Source of the DNA: Linyphia triangularis | Lineage: Eukaryota > Arthropoda > Arachnida > Araneae > Linyphiidae | Assembly (NCBI GenBank): GCA_963978545.1 | Contig: OZ021727.1 | Span: 54,262,487 to 54,326,486 of the forward strand | Length of the DNA: 64,000 nt | Direction of reading: 5' to 3' | Part shown: piece by piece, positions 46,561 through 64,000 of the stretch | Position numbering within the stretch: the stretch's first letter is position 1 | Layout of the letters: each line of letters begins with the position of its first letter | Position numbers and translations under genes: made by a program | The notes under the pieces: model-generated | The model's database searches: none | Seen by the model: the letters and a program-made list of their open reading frames with translations, nothing else | What the model was told of the DNA's origin: nothing

Positions 46561-48005
46561 AAGTATGAAATAATATCAAACTTCAAATGTCATTCTCAAG
46601 AAAGTTTCCCATAAAAATTAGTTAAGTAGATCTAATTAACCAGATTTGGTATTTGAACTCTAAATTGAATTCGCGGAACGTTGAAACGTTATTCACATAG
46701 GAATAGGTAACGATAATCCTCTTCTAAAGTTCCTACGTTTAATTTTAAAGGGCATTCATAATTCAGCTTTAATTTGCAGAGATTAAACATCACTATTTTC
46801 AATGGGGGTTATAAAGTTACCATTCTTTCGCCTGAACTTAGAGCACAAAGATAACTTTGAAGTTATTTGATTAATAATCAAATGCGATTAGAGTTACCGA
46901 AGTGTACATCCTAAGCAGGAAGTGCGGGTTTCGGAAAGTCCTATTGATTAAAGCATTAAATGAAATACGATTCCCTATTCTAAGTTTAAAGTTACTGAAA
47001 ATCATTAAGCGCAAGTATGTCAATTGTATTTAACTAACTTTGTGAAATTGGAGTCTTTCCTAATCATCTTTTGGGTAAGGAAGAGCACAAATTATTTTCT
47101 AAGCATATTTCAATTGTCTTCTGAAATTAGCCAGAAAAGATTTTGTAATTAAAGCTACACGTTAGTAATATATTAATTCTTTGAAGAGATTGAAACCTTA
47201 ATTTTAAAATGCGCATTTAATTTTAACTGAAAGTAAAATTATAATTGCAAAAAATACATTTTTATATATAAATTTGTGATTGCTTTTTTCATTTGCAATA
47301 TGAATTCTGATAAATTGCATAGGTTAAATAAAAATGGTTGGGTAAAACGAATAACATTTACATCCAGTTTAAGCTCATTCTTTCATTTAACATTACTTTA
47401 AGACATAACATACAAATCTACGCTTAATCACAATTTCTAATGCATTAAATACACTAGTTTTTCTTATTTATAGAGTGTTGAGGGATTAAATATTTTTAAA
47501 ATGCTTTTTTTACTTAAAGATTATAAACGTGATATTTAGTGTTTCCAAACTTTTTCTCATGCTTAGGACGAAATGGTTTAACCGTGCTTTTGTTCAGAAA
47601 CCGTTGGTATTTGAGTTTGAATTGAAAAGCAGTCATGGTAAATTGAAAAATTTAAATGAAAAAATCCATGTACTAGTTACAACAAGCAAATTTTAAATAA
47701 ATAGTAAATTAATACTAAAGGCAAACTAAAAGAAAAATATGGGCAAGCTTGGCTTCAATATTAAATATGATTACTCCTCTGGGGCACACGTATGTCGGCG
47801 CATACCGTATCAAAATAAAGCACATTGCATGAATTTTCGATTCAACCGGAGAAACAGCATTTAAATAACTATGTTATGGGTTAATTATAAAAAATAAAGA
47901 TGCTGCGAACTTCGATACAGATCATAAATAATTTAACGACGAGTGGCCATGTGGCGAGTTTTTTAAACAAATACATACTTCCCTTGTATTTAATTTATGG
48001 AGAAG

Positions 48006-48050
<45 letters not shown>

Positions 48051-48204
48051 TGGTATTATCTATATATTTTTTAATAAGTAAACATACTTGCAGTTTTATT
48101 ACCCCAATTCAACCTACGTATACAAAAGTTTCAATACACAGAATAAACTTCAGTGAATATAGGAAAAAAGTTATTCTGGTAATGTTAATACGTTATAGAA
48201 TTTA
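46561..48204. other. AT-rich stretch without gene
   Basis: Nothing coding is recognised. A poly(A) run of 40 lies at 48009-48048. Confidence 0.5.
48009..48048. repeat. Poly(A) run, 40 bp
   Basis: An uninterrupted A homopolymer; no retrotransposon body is recognised upstream. Confidence 0.9.
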
Positions 48205-48312
48205 CAAGTCAACTCATGATAACTCGAAAATCAAGGGACTGGCCAAATTCTTCGAGTTATCCGAAGTTCGAGTTATCGGAAACAAATATTCGAGTTATCG
48301 CGAGTTGACTAT
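48205..48312. mobile_element. ~105-bp mini-element with pogo/Tigger-like ends
   Basis: The left end reads AGTCAACTCATGATAACTCG and the right end, on the minus strand, AGTCAACTCGCGATAACTCG. The core word CGAGTTATC (or its inverse) occurs five times in 105 bp, including the pair 'CGAGTTATCCGAAGTTCGAG'. Ends with this GATAACTCGAA pattern are seen in pogo/Tigger-type TA-inserting elements. TA lies close outside both ends but the exact border is off by one base. Confidence 0.6.
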
Positions 48313-55508
<7,196 letters not shown>

Positions 55509-55711
55509 GTGCATCTACGGTTGGTTGGTTGGTTGTATTCGGATTATCTGGCGCCTTCAGCAACACGAGGGCTATAATGCGCCGAAACTTTCGTCATTAG
55601 ACAAGCCAACATACATTTACAAACACCCATGCCTAACACGGGACTCGAACCCGCAACCTCGTGGTCTAGAAGCCAGCACGCTAACCACTACACCGTTATG
55701 TGCATCTACGG
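55509..55711 (-). mobile_element. tRNA-derived SINE with perfect 12-bp target duplication
   Basis: The body is 55521-55699, read on the minus strand. It begins with a tRNA-like head: A box TAGTGGTTAGCG (55679-55690) and a perfect B box GGTTCGAGTCC (55641-55651), the internal RNA polymerase III promoter. An unrelated body of about 100 bp follows, ending in a tail of repeated AACC (55521-55534 on the plus strand as TTGG repeats). The flanks GTGCATCTACGG at 55509-55520 and 55700-55711 are identical. The anticodon stem pairs badly, so it is not a functional tRNA. A SINE depends on a LINE partner for movement; the AACC tail should match that partner. Confidence 0.93.
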
Positions 55712-58061
55712 AATAAAAAATTTAAGATTTCATCATCTAATAAGATCAGTAGCAACTGGTAATTGTTTGGGGAAAATAGGAAACGGTGTGAATGAGGGGT
55801 GGTTCAACTTCTCAGAATCTTGCTCTTAATAGTTAATGAAAATACTTTGAATTATTTTGCTTGTACTTAATGTAAAAAAAAAAAAAAAAAAATTAAATGT
55901 GTGCAACATCACAAAGATTCAAACTAAAATTTAATACATCATTTTCCCTATTTTCACTGATTATGGCTTCTGAAGATGCTGAATAATGTATCTTGTCTAT
56001 CTAATTCTGATGGCCAATGTAAATGATGCTTAGGAAGTCCTACACGGGATCATTTTAATTTACAACTTATAGCTTAGTTCTCACTACGGGAGTCGTCCAA
56101 CTACACTTTCTAGCTCGTCGGATATCATGTAATTCTCTAATAACTAGGTCGTTAAATATGTGTGTGGCAGTAAAATCAACATCATAAATGCTTTCTTGAT
56201 ATGTTGTTAGTTTAATATTTTTTTTTTTTTTTTTAAATTCCCTCTTGCAGGTAACATAAAAATTATAGCACTAAGATTCGATTAATATATTTCTGATTGA
56301 AATAATTAGCATTTACAAATTGAAATATTTATAATTGAAATAATTTGTTTTTACATATATACTCGTGTTTAGAGCTGCAATGTTTCTGTAAATTACAGAA
56401 CTTAAACCAAATATATTTGTGTCTTTATCAAGAAATATCGTATTGTTTGCAGCCTTCCTTTCAAAGTTTTTGAGAAATTGTTTTTACGTTTCCCAAAGTA
56501 TTATTTATATATTCTTTTGTACACTTTGTTGAAGTATATTGGTTTCTTGATAGTTATAAAATTATAAAAGAGATGGGATATTAATTAGCTTTTTTGTGAT
56601 TTCGTTTATAAGCTATTTGATCTTTTCTGTTAGTAAGTATAATTATTTATAAACTTAATTTTTTAAACCGATATTAAGTTCAAAACAACTGAAGCATTAC
56701 AAAAAACATCTAATATACGCATCAAATATTCTTTTTTCTCCGAACATCAAAGATATTTTATTTAAGTATTTTTTATTTGTTTTATCGAACATAAAAACAA
56801 TCTAACCGCTTCAATAGCGAAAAGAGGATTTGACTACATTTGCAGAAGATCCTTTTCTTTTACAAACAAAAGATTCAAAGCTGTATAGGAGATCAAATAT
56901 ATACTCTGAATAGGGGAAAAAGTAAACAAGAATACTACTTGAAGTAAATCTCTTCCACTAGAAACGTTTTGTCATAAAAAAATGCCGGGTATCCGTAACC
57001 GCCGCATCCATTTGTTGCCTTAGCAACCAGGAAGAATACAATGATTCCAAACTATATGTTGAAAGAAAGCGGTTTACCTTCTCTTATTTCCGTCGTGCAT
57101 AGTTCTTGGGAAACGTATATCCAACATACGTACCATAAACATGTGAACAGTTTCAAGAAACAGTGGTGTGAGGTTTTCAGATTTTTATGTAGTCGCATAA
57201 AGAATTTTAAAAATGTGCTACCATCCCAAGTGTAGTAAATTTTTCATTAAAAGATTGGTTTGAGATTTATTCAATGATGTTTCTTTGAATAAACTACATG
57301 CTTATGCTCAGTTTTGGTTATTAAGCAACTTGACATTAGTGAAAGTAACATTGAAGTTTTTGACTGTTGAATAAGCTTTAAAGAACCCTAGCATTTTTTT
57401 TATTACTTTTCATACAAAATATATTACTTAATCATTGTGTATAGTACCATTGAATACAAAATTTTAACTTTATTGAACTAGATTTATCTCTCTTTTCCTC
57501 TCTTTTCTCTAAAATATCTCTCTTTTTCAACAACGAAATTACTTCAATCTTCATCTTCGAATGAAATTCCGTACGAAAAATGTAACTGTTTGTTACTTTT
57601 ATTTTTTACTTTAAAATTCTAATTTCAAATGTTAAAAGAATTTTATTTTTATTTCAAGTTTTCATTAAAAAAATAGTTACAATCTAAAAAAAAATACTCT
57701 AAAACATTTTGCCTTGCCAAAATGTTGTTTTGCAATTTTTAAAGAGACGTTGGATTTTGCTTGGGCCATACATTTTTACATTAAAGCAAATGAATTTTTC
57801 TGTTGACACCCGTTTTTATAAGGAGGTTATATAAATTAAATAGTCGAGCCGAAATTTTTTTACTGGTGAGCTGTTTTTTTGGTGTTTTGGTATATTATTC
57901 GAAAGTTTTTGTTCTTAGGGCATTAACTAAATGTTGCCCTATAGTTTATTAATCCAAATAAAAAGGAATTAGAAATATATCTTTTCACTAAATATCTCTC
58001 AATTTAATAATGGAAAGATTAAGTTTCAATCTTGATAATTATGACTATTTCTTAAAAAAAT
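55712..58061. other. AT-rich stretch without gene
   Basis: Poly(A) near 55873-55891 and poly(T) near 56219-56234 are the only repeats seen. A short, less AT-rich block near 56985-57150 has no recognised product. Confidence 0.5.
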
Positions 58062-58131
58062 TTAAATCAATATCAATCAAATAAAATTATTCATGTACTT
58101 GAATAATTTTATTTGATTGATATTGATTTAA
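58062..58131. repeat. Perfect palindrome, 32-bp arms, 6-bp loop
   Basis: The left arm 58062-58093 (TTAAATCAATATCAATCAAA...) is matched without error by 58100-58131. The loop is TGTACT. The arms are not simple repeats, so the match is not due to low complexity. Confidence 0.95.
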
Positions 58132-59493
58132 TTTTTAACTGTACTTATGATTTTTTTTAATTGGATACAGTACAAATATTGCCTATTAGCAGTTAAAGCT
58201 GTTTATTATCTTTTAATTAATGTTACTGCAGAAAATATACAATTTTTTACACACGAATATCATTATAATTGGTCAGTAAATTTAAAAAAAAAAAAAAAAA
58301 AAAAAAGTAGTTGTAATTTTTTTGAAATTGTTTTCTTTATATTTTAAATTTTAGATTCTAAGCTCGTTTTATTATTTACAAATCTAAATTTAAAAGTCCC
58401 TATCAACTATTCAAACTTTCATCTAAAAATACATTGCAGAGTTAATAATTCAAACTTTTTTTTTATTTGCTTTAGATTACATTTAGTATTTTACACATTT
58501 TATTACATTTAGATTTAAGACATTTATATGACACGTAATTTGCAGAATATATATATTTAAATAGTTACTTAAAATACAGTTCCATTCTGCTATTTTTATT
58601 GTGAAGAACTACTTTATAAGAAATAAAAAATATAGAACGTTGAATTATCTGACTTGAAAATAATATCTAAATTAGCAAAACAAAATTGTAATAAACATTT
58701 ATGGATAATCAAATTAACTACAAAAACATTTACATCTAGTTCTGGAAGTGATTTTTTTCTAACCGTATTAAACCATTCTACCCCAAATCGAATATTCCGC
58801 ATATTGATCACTTTTTGCAATTCTCGGATACATAAAACAACCTTCCAATGTCCCATTTACATTTGCCGGACGGAGTTAAAAGGCTTTTATTAGTTTTCTC
58901 CTTTCTCATCTTTTCCCCGCTCTCCTTCCTCCCTAAGGCAATTGTTGTCTATACCTAAGAGAAGATAATGCGAATGTCACTTTATATCCAAGTCTCTCCT
59001 ATTTCCTATCACATTATTTGTTGCTCATTCTTATTTCCGTTTAAGCTTTCAAAAAGTCTTCTGGGCCCTGCATTTATGTGTATATATCTATATTGGCTTT
59101 TCGCATGGGCGTTCCCGGATACCAAATACTGAATTTTGTGTCCCGAATCGCGAGTAATATAAGAAACAATGATTTGAAAAGACGTATTTTTATTTAAACT
59201 GGTGGCTTATTATTTTACCTCAATTCTCTTACATATAAAGTATTTCTCCGGTGAAGAAATCGCAAAAGTAAAGTAATTGAATTTAAAAGTATTTTCAATT
59301 TTGAAAGGTTTCTTTTTGATATGGAATAAAAAAAAAATAAAGAACTGAACATGATTATCGCGGATTTAGATTGCATTGTTATATTTGATTTGCAACAAAT
59401 TTCTAGTTTTCCGAATATTGAAAACTTAAAATTCTACTTTATTTGTTGATCTTATATTTAGAAACATTCTGATTATGAAATTTAGACAATATT

Positions 59494-59531
<38 letters not shown>

Positions 59532-61631
59532 TTGTTAAAGGCATCACTAGAAGATTTATAATTTTCGTTTTTCAAAGGACAATTTAAGGTGTAAAAATCC
59601 CATAAATATGTAACTTATTTTACAAAATGTTTCAGAGATTTCTAAAATTCAAACTTTTGTCATCTTAATGATATAAAAAACATTATTTCTTACATTAGAA
59701 ATTAATCATGTATTACACTATTAGTGAGAATGAGATTTTAAGAGTGGAAATTGTTCATAAGCTGTTCTCATTGTGATAACAAGCCGGTTATGAACTTTTA
59801 ACAAAGTGATAGTTTAAATTAATTTAATGAAGATACACAGATTGTGGCCATATGATGAAACTCATGAAATTTGTATCATACATAAACGCAATTTGGTAAT
59901 GAGTGTTAAATATTGAATCTGAAAACTGGAAATCCAATTACGATTTCATAATATGGTCAATGTGACAAATAAGTTTCAACTTTAGATAAGACACTAATTA
60001 TTAAATAAATGCAGATTTAAAATAAGTTGAGCTGAGGTTTGCTCTGGATTTATTGCAGATATTTAAGTATTTATCATTTACATATGTATAGGTTTGCTGG
60101 TTTTTAAAGGAAAATTTGGCTATTAAGATATTTTTCAATAAATAGTTCCATACATCGCAGTCAGTCTTAAACTATAATACTAGTAAAAAGCCTGTTGTGT
60201 AATTGTACTCAACTTTAACTATGATGTCCTACATACAAGAACTTAAACTGACTTGCATTTTTCAATATTGATTACAAGTCACTTGCACAAGCACTGACGC
60301 AGTAATTAGTTCAATACTGAATAAGCATTTGTCACGTATTCTTGATATATATTCTCTGCTAAAAGTATATGTTAACGATACGTATGTTGGAACCAGATAT
60401 TCAAGACACTGTAAAAATTACGTTCAATATTTCAGATTTCATGGCATTTTTTTCATAATTTTGATAAAACAAAGCAACTAGGTTTTAAATTTGATTCAAA
60501 ACTATTCAAGTTTAAAAAAAAATGAAACTGATAAAGAAAATAGTAAATATTCCCCGCACTCTCCTAATTATAGCTTTAATATCAGCAAATATTTGATGTG
60601 TTTGCTAAATCAACTAAATTTCAAAAGATGACTGTTTGACTAAGCACTGAATTTTTTAAACTAGACATCTACATAATTTTTCTCTTACAACCATTTTTTA
60701 AAATAACAATCCCTTTTTTATAAAGATATAATGTTTGAAATTAATTAAAGATTTGTCGCAAAAGTTAGCATTGGTGTAAAGTACCTCAACAATGACAACT
60801 CTTGGGAAATACCTATTTCCTGACACAAACTCAGTAGATTAATTCATAATGGTAATCAGCTCCATTATGAATAATATTCGCATTAGTCCTTTACCCAAGA
60901 GAACCTTTACTGATTGGTTAGAATTGTAGAATATTTACCTTTTAGCAACTTGTTTTACTTAAACCTATACAGATTGTGCAGTTAAATTCAATCTAAAAAT
61001 TACTTTCAATGCTTTAACAGGTTTCATTTGAGGTTGTCAACAACGTTAAAGCGGCAACACGGGTTTACTCGAAATTGTATCCAAATATAACTTTTCGTTC
61101 GCCTCGGGGAACTTAAACTAGGCTTTGCCGCAGAACGGCAGATGTTTTTGGCGTGTGGTGGATAAATTATGGTCAACGTGGTAAGAGGAAATAAATATTG
61201 TGTTTTCGGGAAAACTTTCTACCATCGGGATCAAGGTTAGCAAATATTAAGATTGTTCGGTGGATGCGGTAGAAAATTTGAAAATAAGTATACAGATTCG
61301 TCGTTCCTTCTCTTTTAACTTATAGAGTTTATTATATTCTTAGTAAAGTGGAACACTTAGGCAAGTAACTGAATCTTTATCAGTTAAGGTATTTTTTTTT
61401 TTTTTTTTTTTACAATTATGTGCGTTTATTATAATTCTTTTATAATTCTAAAGGCGGAATTAACTTAATGACGTTGAACTGAATAGAAATGTAAATTTTT
61501 CATATAAACATGATTTTATTTAAAAATTTTAATAAAAACTAAACGATTTTGCACAAATGTAAGATGGAACTTTACATAAGAATATATTTATTTAGATGAA
61601 ATTTCTCTCAAAATATACTTCATGCATATAA
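58132..61631. other. AT-rich stretch without gene
   Basis: Poly(A) of 23 at 58284-58306, poly(T) of 31 at 59496-59526 and a T-run at about 61392-61410 are present. Less AT-rich blocks at 58740-59130 and 61020-61290 have no recognised coding content. Confidence 0.5.
59496..59526. repeat. Poly(T) run, 31 bp
   Basis: An uninterrupted T homopolymer. Confidence 0.9.
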
Positions 61632-61753
61632 GGCCGGGTCGAAAAAGTCGAACTATCTTAGATCTTCTTGTGGTAGTGTGGAAAAGTTGTGAATTCTCAT
61701 AATTAAAAAGTGTTTAAAATGATTATAACTCTCAATTGATATCTACTGTCACC

Positions 61754-62020
61754 TTAACCTGTTCAGGACCGGCGAAAGGAGAAAGAAGCGCTTCCCCAGG
61801 CCCGCGCGCTCAAAGAGACTACGCACGCACGGGACCGGGCATTTTTCCCCGTTAAGCATTTTGCCCCGTTAAATTCAAATAAAACGTTCCAATCTGAAAT
61901 CACGTCTGTGTGATGATGGGCCGGCTGGCACGGAAACACTGATCACAAATACGATATCGCGGGCCGTGAGGGAAGAATCGTCTGATCACATATACGCGAT
62001 CACGGTCCTGAACAGGTTAA
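61754..62020. mobile_element. GC-rich TTAA-flanked MITE inside the copy II end
   Basis: The body 61758-62016 begins CCTGTTCAGGACCG and ends CGGTCCTGAACAGG, with TTAA on both sides (61754-61757 and 62017-62020). Removing it rejoins 'GTCACC-TTAA-TGAGTC', which matches 'GTCACCTCAATGATC' in copy I, so the insertion is certain. The interior is unusually GC-rich for this window ('CAGGCCCGCGCGCTC'). TTAA duplication points to piggyBac-type mobilisation. No coding capacity. Confidence 0.92.
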
Positions 62021-62376
62021 TGAGTCAAAAGTTGTTAAAATTGAACTAAAAATGCTTAAAATTCAAAAATTAATAAATAATTATCGATTTAGTTGATCAT
62101 TTTGGTATAGTACTTAAAAGTTACTAATTTTTTGCAACAACACCTGTAAAAATTTGAGTATTATACGTTAATATCTTCTACAGCCTCAACGGGACCGAAT
62201 TTAGAAAATTTAAGCTCAATTTCTAATTTAAATAAAACACATTACACTTTTCTCATTAAAATGGGAAAAGAAAATGTATTCTATCTTTAAGATATGAAAA
62301 TTACAAAAGCATTATTTTTTGTAATCTTTTTTGGACTGTTTTTATGGCTTTTTTACTGGAAATTGTGGCATGTGTT

Positions 62377-63240
62377 CATTAATCTCTATTCTGCGGTTCA
62401 ACTGTCCTTCCAGCGGCTTCAGTGATTAGTTTTATAATTTGTTCAGCTCCTTGTGTGTGTGAAAGATATTAAATTAAGTCCCAGTCATCAATTTTACGTG
62501 ATGCAAATGTCAAAGAAATATTTCTGATTTTATTGTTAGGGATACGGGATCCAATGCCCTCACAATTCAAATTCAATACTACTAAAAGCTGCAAGTGAAA
62601 GCTTTTCGCATCCTTTCAAGTTCCATCTAATGTCTCCTTTGAAAGACATGGGTGCAGAAGTGTTGCCGTCTATGTGCTCAATTAGGTGTCGTAATGGTAA
62701 CTTGTTGAAATGAAGTAAGAAGATAATCCATTGGATTGATCTCTGAAGTTGCAATTCAACCTTGTGAATTATATAATTGAACGCTCCAGTATTCACAACA
62801 GTGCCGTTGCACCAGATAACTATAATGTTATTTAAAATCATCCAATAATGCGTTGGTTACTTATTCGTAAAGGCTGTTGAATAAATCAAGAATAAATCCA
62901 CTTTCAGGTGTGGCAGGCTCCACTTACATGGAACCGGGATCAGATAATACTGTAACGATTTTCTACAATTGTTCTTTGGAACTGCTTGTTCTTGAGTATT
63001 CAGGTTGCCAAACTTTTGTCATGCAGTCCATCAAATTAAAGGCTCGATTGAGTAAAACGGTTTCATTTCATTTAGAAACCATTTTTTTTTTTCCTTTTTA
63101 TTTCACGATTTTTCTTCCAATATTTTATTATATCGTTATTTTATTATATACGCGACAGGTTTTTGATTCCGATATTAAATCAAAATTTTACATAATACTC
63201 GATGTAATATCCTCCGTTGAACTGTTGTGGCTCTGTTGAA
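62377..63240 (-). pseudogene. cc8L18.2-like transposon protein in copy II, decayed
   Basis: The minus strand holds a 93-residue open stretch (62841-62560) reading VIWCNGTVVNTGAFNYII, then QRSIQWIIFLLHFNKLP, 'LRHLIEHIDG' and 'WNLKGCEKLSLAAF'. These are the central blocks of the cc8L18.2-like family (CDGT..NTG; LHFNELP.RHL). Weaker upstream matches ('FNLMDCMTK' near 63040) and downstream ones (62460-62390, matching THTQAVEQ..VTEA) align with copy I at 660-700 and 1775-1845. Frameshifts and stops separate them. The real reading direction is minus; the 120-codon plus-strand frame at 62877-63239 is a shadow. Confidence 0.7.
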
Positions 63241-63517
63241 CACACTATATATCTGTGAATGACAAGAACGATTTAATTCAGTTTAAAACGCATTTGCACA
63301 CTCAAAGTGGCTTGTTATAATATTTGCTTGCAAATGTTGTGTAAGACGCGTCCTCTGTTTTCTCCTGATATTCATCGACATAAAATATTAATTCAGAGTT
63401 ATAAGATTTTTTGCACTTTTTAATGCTGAGGAATTAAGAGCTTTTTTCCTCTATAGCAAGAAGATCTAAGATACTTTGACTTTTTCGAGCCGCTTTTTCA
63501 AATCTTTTTCCTAAACA

Positions 63518-64000
63518 AGATTCACTGAAGCCTCCTGAAAGATAGTTGGACCGCCGGATATGGAGGGATTTATTAGAGCAACATTACAATCCAGAAACCA
63601 CCTGCCAGAATTTGAATCCAAAAAAGATTACAAGGAATAATGCTTTCTAATGTGAATGACTCAAAGATGAAATAGTTTTTTTCTTATTATAATAAAGTAA
63701 GTGTAATGTGTTTATAATTTAAAAACTGCTTTCAATATCCAAAATTCGGTGACGTTGAGGTGGCAGAGGATATTAACGTATAATTCTTAAATTTTTTACA
63801 GGTGTTGTTGTTAAAAAAATCGTAACTTTTAACCACTACCGCAAAAGGATCAACTAAATCTGTGATTATTTATAAATTTTTGTATTCTAAACATTCTTGG
63901 CACAAATTTCCACAATTTCTGACCCATTGAGGTGACAGAAGAGGAAAATTCAGATTTATAAGATTTTACCCACTCTTAAAAGATGAGAATTCACAATTTT
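63518..64000 (+). mobile_element. DNA transposon copy III, right half, continues beyond the window
   Basis: The stretch opens with the C-terminal end of the same protein family: TEAS-stop-KIVGPPDMEGF, then IRATLQSRNHLPEFESKKDY and TAA near 63640, matching ATLEYRNHMLEF of copy I. From about 63750 the right inverted arm follows, with 'TTTTTACAGGTGTTGTTG' and 'CTGTGATTATTTATAAATTT', as in 2090-2290. It is in the same orientation as copy I and directly abuts copy II, which is opposite. Confidence 0.7.

Larger units (their letters stand above)
61632..63493 (-). mobile_element. DNA transposon copy II, cc8L18.2-like family, inverted relative to copy I
   Basis: The left end starts GGCCGGGTCGAAAAAGTCGA and the right end, on the minus strand, GCGGCTCGAAAAAGTCAAAG. 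After both comes 'TATCTTAGATCTTCTTG'. The left arm continues with the same blocks as copy I (TCTTAGATC, AAATGCTTAAAATTC, CAACACCTGTAAAAA). The right arm breaks off after about 150 bp. The gene inside runs on the minus strand. A 259-bp MITE (61758-62016) interrupts the left arm. Confidence 0.75.

Noticed and set aside
48009..48048. Long poly(A) or poly(T) runs as retrotransposon tails
   Set aside because: No body, target duplication or coding remnant was found beside any of them, so they are listed only as homopolymers.
55641..55699. Possible tRNA gene on the minus strand
   Set aside because: Boxes A and B are present, but the anticodon arm does not pair, the 3' acceptor end is missing and the unit has a SINE body, tail and target duplications.
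62877..63239. 120-codon plus-strand open frame
   Set aside because: It lies antisense to the cc8L18.2-like remnant of copy II; the matching stretch in copy I is also antisense.

Overview
This is a eukaryotic, AT-rich, gene-poor window, most likely from an arthropod and probably a chelicerate such as a spider. The arthropod call rests on two exons of a Dscam-type gene with arthropod exon structure. The narrower call is inference from the style of the repeats: a DUF6570/C76-peptidase Helitron, a DUF4817 mariner, cc8L18.2-like elements and very long introns. No operon, rRNA gene, functional tRNA gene or CRISPR array is visible.

The only host gene found lies on the minus strand. Two exons at 40313-40474 and 37312-37461 have good splice sites and matching phases. 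Together they encode one complete immunoglobulin domain equivalent to Dscam Ig2 (exons 4 and 5 of insect Dscam1). Each exon is present once. The 2.85-kb intron between them is about three-quarters a decayed DNA transposon. The transcription unit must extend beyond both exons, so much of the window may be Dscam intron, but no further exon was found.

The left third is a nest of transposons. A plus-strand Helitron runs from at least 4775 to 18969. Its coding region has basic 23-residue repeats, a DUF6570-like cysteine-rich domain, a C76-like cysteine protease, a HUH Rep domain and a Pif1-type helicase. It is broken by frameshifts and stops, and split by two DNA transposons. TE1 (5078-8529) has ~350-bp inverted ends and a decayed protein of an unclassified family. 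TE2 (8644-14091) has a TA target duplication, and removing it in silico restores the Helitron frame exactly. TE2 itself carries a 46-bp minisatellite, a Tc1-like remnant and two foldback elements. A long inverted repeat (19131-19505) follows the helicase.

From about 20 to 37 kb I see only AT-rich sequence with homopolymer runs, one miRNA-like hairpin and a few islands of more balanced composition. From 41 to 61 kb there are TA microsatellites, a LINE tail, a foldback element with a TGAA duplication, a tandem duplication, a fairly young mariner (51036-52483), a tRNA-derived SINE with a perfect 12-bp duplication, and a perfect 32-bp palindrome. Both ends of the window hold copies of one transposon family with ~350-bp inverted ends (about 103-2340, 61632-63493, 63518 onward). 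One of these copies is interrupted by a GC-rich TTAA-type MITE.

Nothing here looks like a cooperating gene system. The main interest is the layered transposon history, the unusual Helitron domain set and the Dscam fragment.
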